Shown here: piece after piece, positions 16,969 to 25,387 of the stretch
Position numbering within the stretch: position 1 is the stretch's first letter
How the letters are laid out: the number at the start of each line of letters is the position of its first letter
NCBI GenBank assembly: GCA_937930845.1
Contig: CALHBJ010000001.1
Coordinates: forward strand, 620,001 to 684,000
Direction of reading: 5' to 3'
Source: an uncultured Rhizobiaceae group bacterium
GTDB lineage: Bacteria; Pseudomonadota; Alphaproteobacteria; Rhizobiales; Rhizobiaceae
DNA: 64,000 nt
The notes under the pieces: generated by a model
Told to the model about the DNA's origin: nothing
Seen by the model: the letters and a program-made list of their open reading frames with translations, nothing else
Database searches by the model: none
Program-made: the position numbers and the translations under genes

Positions 16969-17622
16969 TTATTTCAATTCTTTAAGTCGGTTTTGAAGGG
17001 CGTCGATCTTATCTTGAATTTGTTGCAGTTCCTGGCTGCGGTCCATGTCTGAGCCTTGCGAGGCTGCGGAAGTTCCTGATGCATGATCGCCGGGCGCTGC
17101 TTCGTTCGCTTGATCGGCACGTCCTGCCATGCCGCCAAACATCTCCCAGGAGCGGCGGAACAATTCCATATTCTGGCGCGCCAGACTTTGGCTGAACTCC
17201 ATCATTTGCCGCGTGTTGCGTCCCACGACAGATTCCATCGCTTCGCTCATGCGGTCCCGTTCGCTGACAAACAGTTTCATGGATTCAGTAAGATAGTCGG
17301 GCATCATCTGCCCATAGGTATCGCCATACATGGCAATCAATTGTTTCTGCACTTCCAGGGGGAAGTGATAGTTGGATGGCTTGGTTTCCTGTTCAAAAAT
17401 AATCTGATTGAGGATGCTGCGGGTGATGTCTTCCCCCGACTTCTTGTCTTCAATGACAAATTCAACCCCGTTGCGGACAAGCTCGACAATATCATCGAGC
17501 ACGATATAGGCGCTGGTTGCCGTATTGTAGAGGCGACGGTTGGGGTATTTTTTGATCAAAATTGGCCGCGGCTGGTCGTGACTTGGCTCGCCATCGGTCT
17601 TTGGATTCTCATCGTCTGCCAT
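16969..17622 (-). CDS. phaR: Polyhydroxyalkanoate synthesis repressor PhaR
   Basis: 217 aa. The N-terminal PHB/PHA-accumulation DNA-binding domain (residues ~20-80) is unmistakable: LIKKYPNRRLYNTATSAYIV, DDIVELVRNGVEFVIEDKKS, GEDITRSILNQIIFEQE. A second conserved block follows (LEVQKQLIAMYGDTYGQMM). The C-terminus is a short coiled coil (LQQIQDKIDALQNRLKELK). PhaR binds DNA to repress phasin and PHA genes and is released by binding PHA granules. A 15-base sequence in its own promoter (17714-17728) is repeated inverted upstream of the phasin gene, consistent with autoregulation and phasin control. Confidence 0.95.
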   Translation of the reverse strand: MADDENPKTDGEPSHDQPRPILIKKYPNRRLYNTATSAYIVLDDIVELVRNGVEFVIEDKKSGEDITRSILNQIIFEQETKPSNYHFPLEVQKQLIAMYGDTYGQMMPDYLTESMKLFVSERDRMSEAMESVVGRNTRQMMEFSQSLARQNMELFRRSWEMFGGMAGRADQANEAAPGDHASGTSAASQGSDMDRSQELQQIQDKIDALQNRLKELK

Positions 17623-17713
17623 AATTTACTTGCCCACTCGCCCTCATGTTAGGAGCAACATTGGGCATATGAGCATGACATAGCGCTTTCACGGGGTGAA
17701 AAACAAGGCGAAT

Positions 17714-17728
17714 TGGTGCGGCGCACAA
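17714..17728 (-). promoter_or_regulatory. Candidate PhaR operator upstream of phaR
   Basis: Reads TTGTGCGCCGCACCA on the minus strand, containing the perfect palindrome GTGC-GCC-GCAC. The identical 15-mer occurs at 18315-18329 upstream of the phasin. It lies ~90 bases before the phaR start. Assignment to PhaR is by position and repetition. Confidence 0.65.
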
Positions 17729-17731
17729 CAG

Positions 17732-17761
17732 AAAAAGCCGCCAGTCCCGGGAGGCGGGGCT
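17732..17761 (-). terminator. Probable intrinsic terminator after the phasin gene
   Basis: On the minus strand a GC-rich hairpin with CCGCC/GGCGG arms and an inner TCCCGGGA is followed directly by TTTTT. It begins ~46 bases after the phasin stop and separates the phasin transcript from phaR. Confidence 0.65.
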
Positions 17762-17807
17762 GACGGCCTGTTATTTGCCTGACGGCTAATCCTGGGAGGA
17801 GGTAGGA

Positions 17808-18188
17808 TTAGAAGTTTACAGCAAAGCTCTTGGAGTAAGCGAGGCGTGCAGCTTCGCCGTTTTCTTTCATCACGCGACCGGAAAGTTCGGCAACGCCTTT
17901 AGACTGTTCGGTGATGCGCTCAGCAGTTGCAGCCATGTTGGATGTGGCAACTTTGTAGAACTCAGCAACATCGCTGGTTTTGTTCAATGCTTTAACGCCG
18001 TCAAAGCCCGCCGCCATGTTGGCAACGTAGTTGTCATAGACTTTCTTGGCCAGAGCTTCGCCGCCTTTGAACATTGCAGCGTTCATCTCGATCATGCTCT
18101 CAACCATCTTCTCGGAATTGGCGATGTTTTTCGTCACATATTCCTGGGACTTTTCGAAAGTTTCAGTCGCATCCATTTTCTTAGTCAT
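17808..18188 (-). CDS. phaP: Phasin, PHA granule coat protein
   Basis: 126 aa, almost wholly helical with the phasin-2 pattern: AAMFKGGEALAKKVYDNYVA, MAAGFDGVKALNKTSDVAEF and MAATAERITEQSKGVAELSG. Phasins coat PHA granules and set their number and size. The frame stays open 654 bases further upstream, but the ATG at MTKKMDATETFEKSQEYV has AAGGA before it, and the upstream part would run through the promoter region and into the divergent gene. It is divergent from the ThDP-enzyme operon and has its own terminator, as expected for a highly expressed single gene. Confidence 0.9.
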   Translation of the reverse strand: MTKKMDATETFEKSQEYVTKNIANSEKMVESMIEMNAAMFKGGEALAKKVYDNYVANMAAGFDGVKALNKTSDVAEFYKVATSNMAATAERITEQSKGVAELSGRVMKENGEAARLAYSKSFAVNF

Positions 18189-18510
18189 TTCAAAATCCTT
18201 GTTGATCATCGGTTCAAACCCAAAAACGAGGAACCGCCAGCAGGGGAAATCGGGAGGAGGACTGCCCTGCTGTGACACCAACATAAGGATATTTTTGTGC
18301 ATTGCAACATTTTTTTGTGCGCCGCACCATTTTTTATTCTCTGTTGCGCATTTTGCAGGGCTGACCTGCGGCCTTCTCGCTGGTAACATGTATATTGTCG
18401 TGCTTTGAGCCGCCGTGTCAGACCGGCCTGCCCAGACCGGTGACCAGAAACTTGTGCCTGGTTGGATAGAGAGCCAATTGGAGCGTCTCAAAGAGGGATT
18501 TAAGGAACAA
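18189..18510. promoter_or_regulatory. Divergent phasin / PHA-operon control region
   Basis: About 320 bases between the phasin start and the chosen start of the ThDP enzyme. T-rich tracts alternate with TGC words. The nonamer TTTTTGTGC occurs at 18292-18300 and 18312-18320, exactly 20 bases apart (two helical turns), and the second copy leads into the candidate PhaR operator. An extended reading frame from 18415 enters this space but lacks a ribosome site. Confidence 0.6.
18315..18329 (+). promoter_or_regulatory. Candidate PhaR operator upstream of the phasin and ThDP-enzyme genes
   Basis: TTGTGCGCCGCACCA, identical over 15 bases to the reverse complement of 17714-17728 in the phaR promoter. 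Contains an 11-base palindrome, GTGC-GCC-GCAC. Located ~127 bases upstream of the phasin start and ~182 bases upstream of the ThDP-enzyme start, so one site could control both directions. Confidence 0.65.
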
Positions 18511-20166
18511 ATGGGAACAAACACGATCCGTGCAGCCAAGCTGCTGGTTAAATGCCTTGAGAATGAAGGTGTTGAATATATTTTCGGCATTCCCGGCGAA
18601 GAGAATATTGGGGTGATGGATGCGTTGCTGGACAGCAATATCAAATTCATTATCACCCGCCACGAGCAGGCCGCGGCCTTTATGGCAGACGTATATGGAC
18701 GATTGACCGGGCGAGCTGGTGTTTGCATGTCGACCCTGGGGCCAGGTGCCACCAACCTTGTGACTGGCGTTGCCGATGGCAATATGGACCGGGCACCAAT
18801 GGTGGCAATTGCCGGCCAGGGCGCCACCACCCGCATGCACAAGGAAAGTCATCAGGTTCTGGACCTGGTCAATTTGTTTGCGCCGATCACTAAATACAGT
18901 GTCCAAATTCGTGAGCCGGAAATTGTGCCCGAAATTGTGCGCAAGGCGTTCAAATTTGCACAAAACGAAAAGCCGGGCGCTTCCTTCATCGATTTCCCCG
19001 AAAATATTGCGGAAATGGAAATTGAAGACATGCCGCCCCTGCGGGTTCAACACGCTTCGGCCGCGTGTGCAGCTGTTGGCAAATGCAAACAGGCCGCCGA
19101 CCTGATTGATGGCGCAAAAAACCCAATCATCATCGCGGGCAATGGTGTCATTCGCTATGGCGCAAGCGACGAATTGGTCGCTTTGGCGGAAGCCATCAAC
19201 GCGCCCGTGGCAACCACCTTCATGGCCAAGGGTGCCGTTCCATCTTCTCACCCCTTAAGCCTTGGCACAGTGGGTTTGAAAGCACACGATCTGGTCGCCT
19301 TTGGCATCGATGAAGCCGATCTGGTGATTTGCATCGGCTATGACATGGTCGAATATGATCCGGCCCACTGGAATCCCAATCACGACAAACAAATCATTCA
19401 TATTGATGGCTCCCCGGCGGAGGTGGACACCAATTACATCGTTGCTGCTGGCGTCATTGGCGACTTGAAGGATTCCATGAACCGCATCGCGGCCCGCAGT
19501 GAACGCTCGCCCAGCAAGCCGATGGCAAAGTTGCGCCAAAAAATTGTCAAGGAACTCAACGCTCACGCCGATGACATGAGCTTCCCGGTCAAGCCTCAAA
19601 AAATCATTTATGACATCCGCAAAGTGCTGAACCCGGAAGACGTGGTGATTTCCGATGTGGGCGCACACAAAATGTGGATGGCCAGAATGTTCCAGGCCGA
19701 ACGCCCCAATACCTGCATCATCTCCAATGGTTTTGCCTCAATGGGCATCGCCCTGCCCGGCGCGATTGCGGCCAAGCTGGTTTATCCGGAGCGTAACATT
19801 GTGGCTGTTTGCGGCGATGGTGGTTTCATGATGAACAACCAGGAAATTGAAACTGCAGTTCGCCTCGGCCTGAACATCACCGTTTTGATGTTCAACGACA
19901 ACAAACTGGGCCTGATTGAATGGCATCAACTGCGCGAATATGGCCGTAAATCCAACGTTGATGTGGGCAATCCGGACTTTGTAAAATTTGCCGATTCATT
20001 TGGCGCCAAGGGCTACAAGGTGGAGCGTGCCGAAGACCTTCAGGACATTCTCACAACGGCCCTAAACGATGGGCACGTGTCGATCATCGACTGCCCGGTT
20101 GATTATTCAGAAAACATGAAATTGACGCATCGCCTGAAAAGCATGACGTCGTTTGAAGAGGAATAG
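18511..20166 (+). CDS. ThDP-dependent enzyme: 2-oxoglutarate decarboxylase or acetolactate synthase-like
   Basis: 551 aa from MGTNTIRAAKLLVKCLENEG, preceded by AAGGAA; a longer frame starts at 18415. ThDP fold: RHEQAAAFMADVYGRLTGR holds the activating Glu, followed by TLGPGATNLVTGVADGNMD. The C-terminal ThDP/Mg motif is CGDGGFMMNNQEIE running to MFNDNKLG. By family it is annotated acetolactate synthase, but no small subunit follows. This sub-type includes the Synechococcus PCC 7002 enzyme shown to be 2-oxoglutarate decarboxylase, which makes succinate semialdehyde. The following Fe-alcohol dehydrogenase (9 bases away), PHA synthase and CoA-transferase make that activity attractive. Acetolactate formation remains possible. 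Confidence 0.8.
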   Translation: MGTNTIRAAKLLVKCLENEGVEYIFGIPGEENIGVMDALLDSNIKFIITRHEQAAAFMADVYGRLTGRAGVCMSTLGPGATNLVTGVADGNMDRAPMVAIAGQGATTRMHKESHQVLDLVNLFAPITKYSVQIREPEIVPEIVRKAFKFAQNEKPGASFIDFPENIAEMEIEDMPPLRVQHASAACAAVGKCKQAADLIDGAKNPIIIAGNGVIRYGASDELVALAEAINAPVATTFMAKGAVPSSHPLSLGTVGLKAHDLVAFGIDEADLVICIGYDMVEYDPAHWNPNHDKQIIHIDGSPAEVDTNYIVAAGVIGDLKDSMNRIAARSERSPSKPMAKLRQKIVKELNAHADDMSFPVKPQKIIYDIRKVLNPEDVVISDVGAHKMWMARMFQAERPNTCIISNGFASMGIALPGAIAAKLVYPERNIVAVCGDGGFMMNNQEIETAVRLGLNITVLMFNDNKLGLIEWHQLREYGRKSNVDVGNPDFVKFADSFGAKGYKVERAEDLQDILTTALNDGHVSIIDCPVDYSENMKLTHRLKSMTSFEEE

Positions 20167-20175
20167 GATTTCCCA

Positions 20176-21330
20176 ATGCAAACTTTTCAATTCCAAACGA
20201 CAAAGTCCATTCTTTGTGAAGTGGGCGCAACGGCCAAAATTGGCGAACTCATGGCTCAGATGGGCTGTAAGAAAGTTGCTTTCGTTACTGACAAGATCAT
20301 TCTGGAACTGGGCCTTGCCCAGGCCTCTCTTGACGGTTTGAAAGCCGCAGGCGTGGATGTCCATATCATTGACGATGTGGTTGCTGACCCGCCGGAAGCC
20401 ATGATCCTTGCTGCGGTTGAAGAATCCAAATCAGCGGGCGTTGATGGCGTCGTCTCCGTTGGCGGCGGGTCGTCGCTGGATACGGCTAAGCTCATTGCCG
20501 TTCTGGTGGGTTCCGATCAGCCAATCTCAGAAATGTATGGCGTTGGTCTGGTTCGCGATGATCGCTTGCCGCTGGTATTGGCCCCCACCACGGCGGGAAC
20601 GGGGTCGGAAGTTACTCCGATTTCCATCGTGACCACGGGGTCGAGTGAGAAAAAGGGTGTTGTGTCGCCCCAGCTTTTGCCCGATTGGGCAATTCTTGAT
20701 GCAGAACTGACCGTTGGTCTGCCAGCCCACGTCACGGCGGCTACAGGCATTGACGCTATGGTACATGCCATTGAGGCCTATACATCCAAGCACAAGAAAA
20801 ACATCGTCTCCGATACACTGGCGCGTCAGGCGCTGGAATTGCTTGGCGGCTCTATCAATACGGCCTGTACGGACGGACAGAACCGCGAGGCGCGCTCCAA
20901 CATGTTGCTCGGCTCCATGTTGGCGGGCATGGCTTTTGCCAATGCCCCGGTGGCGGCTGTTCATGCGCTCGCCTATCCATTGGGCGGTCATTTCCACGTA
21001 CCCCACGGCCTGTCGAATGCGCTGGTGCTGCCTTATGTGCTGGACTTCAACATGAGCGAAGCCAGCGGACTTTATGCCGAACTTGCGCCAATCATCTTCA
21101 AAGATCTGGCCGGTAAAAGCGCGGATGAAGCTTGTGCCGGCATGGTGCAGGGCTTTAAGGCGCTTGGCCCGCAATTGGGCATGAAGAGCAAGCTTGCCGA
21201 GGTTGGGGTGAACCACAACAACCTGCCAATGCTGGCCGAAGACGCCATGAAACAGACCCGTCTTTTGGTCAACAACCCGCGCGAAATGACCTATGAGGCC
21301 GCGCTGGACATCTACACCCAGGCTCTTTGA
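20176..21330 (+). CDS. Iron-containing alcohol dehydrogenase, possible 4-hydroxybutyrate dehydrogenase
   Basis: 384 aa, group III Fe-ADH. The NAD loop is SVGGGSSLDTAKLIAVL; TAGTGSEVTPISIVT follows. Metal ligands are Asp and His in TGIDAMVHAIEAYTS and two His in HALAYPLGGHFHVPHGLSNA, all intact. The family reduces short aldehydes, including succinate semialdehyde to 4-hydroxybutyrate (4HbD of Clostridium kluyveri belongs to it). It lies nine bases after the ThDP enzyme and 44 before phaE, so co-transcription is likely. The substrate is inferred from context; lactaldehyde or a diol is an alternative. Confidence 0.88.
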   Translation: MQTFQFQTTKSILCEVGATAKIGELMAQMGCKKVAFVTDKIILELGLAQASLDGLKAAGVDVHIIDDVVADPPEAMILAAVEESKSAGVDGVVSVGGGSSLDTAKLIAVLVGSDQPISEMYGVGLVRDDRLPLVLAPTTAGTGSEVTPISIVTTGSSEKKGVVSPQLLPDWAILDAELTVGLPAHVTAATGIDAMVHAIEAYTSKHKKNIVSDTLARQALELLGGSINTACTDGQNREARSNMLLGSMLAGMAFANAPVAAVHALAYPLGGHFHVPHGLSNALVLPYVLDFNMSEASGLYAELAPIIFKDLAGKSADEACAGMVQGFKALGPQLGMKSKLAEVGVNHNNLPMLAEDAMKQTRLLVNNPREMTYEAALDIYTQAL

Positions 21331-21374
21331 GCCTGGGATATTTCATTCATCGCAACCTTTGAAAAGAGTTTCCC

Positions 21375-22178
21375 ATGGCAAAATCCGATGACAACATGGA
21401 GCAGTTCTTCAACCTTTGGAAAGAAGGACAGGAAACGTTTCTAAAGACCCAGCAGGAACTCTATGATGGGTTTCAGGGCGCTTTGCAGGGGGCCAGCGAC
21501 GCCGGCGCTTCGTCGATGGATGATCCGGTCAAGACCTGGCAAAAAATGGTGGCGCTGTGGGCACCGCAATTTGAAAATTTCGCTGCCCAATTTGATGCTC
21601 CCATTGATGGCAATGCATTTTTCAACAAGGGACGTGATGCAATCTTTGCCATGATGGACCCGGCGCACTGGAATAAAATCATTCCCGAACAATTGCGCGG
21701 AATTCTTGAGACAGTAGCGCAAGGCCCCCGCTTTGCTGATCTGGCAACACCACAGATTGATGCCGCCCATTCATGGCGGGAGACTTTGGACTACCAAACG
21801 GCATCAGCCGATCTTGCCAAGGTTTTGCAAGGGGCCTGGGGGCGCGCCTATCAAAAATTCAGTGAAGACTATTCCCTGAACGACTTGCAATCCGGCGGCA
21901 CAGACGAAGCGCTGGAGGCATGGCTTGCGTGCGCCAATAAGGAATTGCTGGATACCCAACGTGCGCCTGAATTCATGGATGCCCAGCGGCGCATGATCCG
22001 CGCTTCCATGGAAATCAAAGCCCGCCAGCGCGACCTGGCCGAAGCATGGTCGGAGAATTACCAAATCCCCACACGGTCCGAAGTGGATGACCTGACCAAG
22101 ATCGTCCACGAGTTGAGGCGCGAATTGCGCCAGGTAAAACGCGATCTCGCCAATGTGCGTTCGGAGAAAAGTAAATGA
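21375..22178 (+). CDS. phaE: Class III PHA synthase subunit PhaE
   Basis: 267 aa, hydrophilic and helical, with features of PhaE: FFNLWKEGQETFLKTQQELY near the N-terminus, WQKMVALWAPQFENFAAQFD, EAWLACANKELLDTQRAPEF, and a C-terminal coiled coil (VDDLTKIVHELRRELRQVKR). PhaE has no catalytic residues but is required for activity of the class III synthase complex. Its stop overlaps the phaC start by four bases, confirming the pair. Similarity to the family is by pattern and length, not by a diagnostic motif. Confidence 0.8.
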   Translation: MAKSDDNMEQFFNLWKEGQETFLKTQQELYDGFQGALQGASDAGASSMDDPVKTWQKMVALWAPQFENFAAQFDAPIDGNAFFNKGRDAIFAMMDPAHWNKIIPEQLRGILETVAQGPRFADLATPQIDAAHSWRETLDYQTASADLAKVLQGAWGRAYQKFSEDYSLNDLQSGGTDEALEAWLACANKELLDTQRAPEFMDAQRRMIRASMEIKARQRDLAEAWSENYQIPTRSEVDDLTKIVHELRRELRQVKRDLANVRSEKSK

Positions 22179-23383
22179 TGCCGGTTAAGCGCGGTACTGA
22201 TGGCGAGCCCATTGATGTGAATGAAGCCGCAGCCCAGGCTTGGGCTTTGGCGTGGCAGCAAATGATGGAAGCCGGTGCCCGTACCGTAAAATCCAACGCC
22301 TTTTTATCCCGCACCAAAGACGACGAAGTCGCTATTGCCGAAACACCGGCGGATCTGGTTTATCAGATCGACAAGATCCAGGTGCTGCGCTATCGGCCAC
22401 TTACGGATAAAAAAGCTGATTTGCCACCCGTCCTGATTTGCTACGGATTGTTTGGCCGCCAAACGATGATCGACCTGCAGGAAGATCGCTCACTGGTCCG
22501 CAATATGCTGGAGGCCGGTGTTGATGTTTATGTGGTTGACTGGGGCAATGCCACACGCGCCGACCAGTTCCTCAATTTCGATGATTATGTGGATCACTAT
22601 CTTGGCTCCTGCGTGGAACATCTGGTGGATGCCAATGGCGGCAAGCCGATTACTCTGTTTGGAATTTGCGAAGGCGGCACTTTTGCAGCGGCGCTGGCGG
22701 CATTGCGGCCCAAATTATTCGCCGGATTGGCGCTGGCGATCACGCCCATTGATTTTCACGGTAAACCGGATGAGTTCCGGGCTGGTGAAGGTTTTTTGAA
22801 TAGTTGGATTGGCAATCTCGACGAAGCCGATGTGGACCTGATCATCGACACCCATGGCATGTTGCCAGGTGCATTCACGGGAGCCGTATTTTCATCTCTG
22901 ACCCCCATCAACAGCATGACGAAATACAATCTGGGACTGGCCGCCATGGAAGGCAATGAAGCCGCCATGCTGAATTTCCTGCGTATGGAAAAATGGATTG
23001 CCGATCGCCCCGACCATCCAGGCGGGGCGGCGCGCCAGTGGCTGAACCAGCTATATCGCGAAAACGCGCTCGTGCGCGGCGAACTGGTGATTGGCGACGA
23101 AAAGGTTGACCTGAAGAAAATCGCCTGCCCGGTGGTCAATATTTATGCGCTTCAGGATCACATCATCCCGGTGAGTTGCTCAAAAGCGCTCAGCACATTC
23201 ATCGCGCCTGACAAATATCACGAAATTGGATTTCCCGGCGGACATGTGGGTGTGTTTGTGAGCCGCAAGGCCCAGGGTGTTGTAGCCGGTGGGTTGCTGG
23301 AATGGATGCAAGATTGCCTTGCCACTGACGCCGCCAAGCCAAAGCACGCGGCCGCGAAGGGCAAGAAACAGTCAAAGAAATAA
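22175..23383 (+). CDS. phaC: Class III PHA synthase catalytic subunit PhaC
   Basis: 402 aa, the short form typical of class III (class I enzymes are near 570-600 aa). The lipase-like box is FGICEGGTF with nucleophile Cys about residue 165; YALQDHIIPVSC supplies the Asp and FPGGHVGVFVSRKA the His. It polymerises hydroxyacyl-CoA at the granule surface, with PhaE. The C-terminus ends in a Lys/Ala tail (KHAAAKGKKQSKK). Class III synthases are best known from purple sulfur bacteria and cyanobacteria, so one in an alphaproteobacterial context is noteworthy; class III enzymes accept short-chain monomers including 4-hydroxybutyryl-CoA. Confidence 0.93.
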   Translation: MMPVKRGTDGEPIDVNEAAAQAWALAWQQMMEAGARTVKSNAFLSRTKDDEVAIAETPADLVYQIDKIQVLRYRPLTDKKADLPPVLICYGLFGRQTMIDLQEDRSLVRNMLEAGVDVYVVDWGNATRADQFLNFDDYVDHYLGSCVEHLVDANGGKPITLFGICEGGTFAAALAALRPKLFAGLALAITPIDFHGKPDEFRAGEGFLNSWIGNLDEADVDLIIDTHGMLPGAFTGAVFSSLTPINSMTKYNLGLAAMEGNEAAMLNFLRMEKWIADRPDHPGGAARQWLNQLYRENALVRGELVIGDEKVDLKKIACPVVNIYALQDHIIPVSCSKALSTFIAPDKYHEIGFPGGHVGVFVSRKAQGVVAGGLLEWMQDCLATDAAKPKHAAAKGKKQSKK

Positions 23384-23434
23384 CATCTGGGCGCTTCGTG
23401 GAATTGCCCATGAAGGCCTTTTGGGAGAATTACG

Positions 23435-25369
23435 ATGGTCGATAAAGTGGTTTCCCTCGAAGACGCGATAGCGACAATCGACACGGGCGATACCGTGTGC
23501 GTTTCCGGATTTGTTGGCATCGGTACGCCTGAATGTCTGTTGCGGGGCTTGGAAGACCGCTTCCACCGCGATGGCTTGCCGCGCGATATTTCGCTGTTGT
23601 TTGCAGCGGCACCCGGCGATGGGAAAGAACGGGGCCTGAACCGGCTTGCCCACCCCGGCCTTGTCAAACGGGCCATTGGCGGACATTGGTCCCTTGTGCC
23701 CAAACTTGGGGCCATGGCGGTAAGGGAAGAAATCGAAGCCTATAATTTACCCCTGGGCTGCATATCGCAGCTTTATCGCGATATCGCAGCGGGCAAACCC
23801 GGCATGTTTTCAAAAGTGGGATTGCGCACCTTTGTCGATCCCCGCCAATCCGGCGGAGCGATCAACAGCCGTTCGGTGGAAAAATTAGTCACTCTTGAAA
23901 ACCTGTTGGGCGAAGAATGGCTGTTCTACCATTCCATACCCGTGGATGTGGCACTTATTCGCGGCACCACCGCGGATCCTTCCGGCAACATCACAATGGA
24001 GCGTGAGGCCCTGACCCTCGACATGCTGCCAATCGCCATGGCTGCCAAGAACAGTGGTGGACTGGTTATTGCCCAGGTTGAACGCATTGCTCAAAATAAT
24101 TCGCTGGCACCTCGTGAAGTGGTGATCCCGGGCAATCTTGTGGATTGCCTTGTGGTGGCGGAACTCGACGAGCATCACCAGACTTATCAGACCCATTATC
24201 ACCACGGATATGCAGGACGCATGCGCGGCGTTGTCGATCAACTGCCACCCATGCCGCTGGATGAGCGCAAGGTGATTGCCCGGCGGGCCGCCATGGAACT
24301 GCCGATCAATGGGGTGGTCAATCTGGGCATTGGCATGCCGGAAGGTGTGGGGTCGGTGGCTAATGAAGAGGGCATTATCAGTCATATCACACTGACAACC
24401 GAAGCAGGTGTCTTGGGTGGTGTTCCCCAATCGGGGCTGGATTTTGGCGCGGCCATCAATGCCAATGCCATCATTCAGACCAATCAGCAGTTCGATTTCT
24501 ACGATGGTGGCGGGTTGGACCTTGCCTGCCTTGGCATGGCTGAAACCGATGCCTGTGGCAATGTGAATGTCAGCCGGTTCAAAGACCGCTTTGCCGGTGC
24601 GGGCGGGTTCATCAACATCTCGCAAAACGCCCGCAAGGTTTTGTTCGTGGGCACTTTTACCGCAGGCGGCCTGAAAGTGGAGACCGGCGATGGCCAGCTC
24701 AAGATTGTTCAGGAAGGCCGAAACCGCAAATTCATCGAAGAAGTGGAACAGATCACCTTCAACGGTCGCTATGCGGCCGAACAGGGCAAAGAGGCTTTGT
24801 TCATCACCGAACGCTGTGTGTTCAACCTGACCGACAAAGGTTTGGAACTGATTGAAGTGGCCCCTGGTGTTGATCTGGAGAAGGATATTCTTGCCCAGAT
24901 GGCGTTTGAACCCATCGTGGGCACGCCAAAATTGATGAGCAAAAGGCTGTTCATGGACAAGTCCATGAAGCTGCGTAAGCAGTTGCTGGATATGAGCGTT
25001 ACTGACCGGCTCTACTATGATGCCGCGCAAAATATTCTGTTTGCCAATCTCAGTGGTCTGGAGATTGCCAATGATGGGGACTTGCGCAAATTCAGCGAGC
25101 CATTTGTCGGCTTCCTTGAAAACGTCGGTTACAAGGTCAATCTGATATCCAACTATGATGGTATTTCGATTGCGCCTGCCATGTCGGGCAAATTTGCTGA
25201 CTTCCTTACCCAGGTTGAGCAGGATCACTACCTCACAGCAACACGGTACACGACCAGTGCATTCCTGCGCCAAAAGCTGGGGCAAGACTTGAAGAGCAGG
25301 TCCATTGCACCGCATATTTTTGAGACACGGGAAGAAGCCGCGCAATATGTTGCCAATGAATTGAAGTAA
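23435..25369 (+). CDS. Fused acyl-CoA:carboxylate CoA-transferase with C-terminal extension
   Basis: 644 aa. Family I CoA-transferase with alpha and beta halves fused, as in propionate CoA-transferase Pct and YdiF. Alpha-half glycine loop: VCVSGFVGIGTPECLLRGL. Beta half: NLGIGMPEGVGSVANEEG, then LTTEAGVLGGVPQSG with the catalytic Glu near residue 323. Pct/YdiF proteins are about 510-530 aa; here ~110 residues extend the C-terminus (ending FETREEAAQYVANELK), of unknown role. It would transfer CoA from acetyl-CoA to a hydroxy acid, supplying monomers to PhaEC just upstream. 4-Hydroxybutyrate, 3-hydroxy acids, lactate or propionate are all possible substrates. Confidence 0.9.
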   Translation: MVDKVVSLEDAIATIDTGDTVCVSGFVGIGTPECLLRGLEDRFHRDGLPRDISLLFAAAPGDGKERGLNRLAHPGLVKRAIGGHWSLVPKLGAMAVREEIEAYNLPLGCISQLYRDIAAGKPGMFSKVGLRTFVDPRQSGGAINSRSVEKLVTLENLLGEEWLFYHSIPVDVALIRGTTADPSGNITMEREALTLDMLPIAMAAKNSGGLVIAQVERIAQNNSLAPREVVIPGNLVDCLVVAELDEHHQTYQTHYHHGYAGRMRGVVDQLPPMPLDERKVIARRAAMELPINGVVNLGIGMPEGVGSVANEEGIISHITLTTEAGVLGGVPQSGLDFGAAINANAIIQTNQQFDFYDGGGLDLACLGMAETDACGNVNVSRFKDRFAGAGGFINISQNARKVLFVGTFTAGGLKVETGDGQLKIVQEGRNRKFIEEVEQITFNGRYAAEQGKEALFITERCVFNLTDKGLELIEVAPGVDLEKDILAQMAFEPIVGTPKLMSKRLFMDKSMKLRKQLLDMSVTDRLYYDAAQNILFANLSGLEIANDGDLRKFSEPFVGFLENVGYKVNLISNYDGISIAPAMSGKFADFLTQVEQDHYLTATRYTTSAFLRQKLGQDLKSRSIAPHIFETREEAAQYVANELK

Positions 25370-25387
25370 CCCCACCCGGATTTAGAT

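Noticed and set aside
18189-18842. N-terminal extension of the phasin frame (218 codons)
   Set aside because: It passes through the divergent promoter and the start of the ThDP-enzyme gene; the phasin ATG has its own ribosome site and the resulting length fits the family.
23885-25375. A 496-codon open frame on the minus strand
   Set aside because: It is antisense to the CoA-transferase, whose catalytic motifs are intact; the antisense product is His/Cys-rich low-quality sequence with no family motif.
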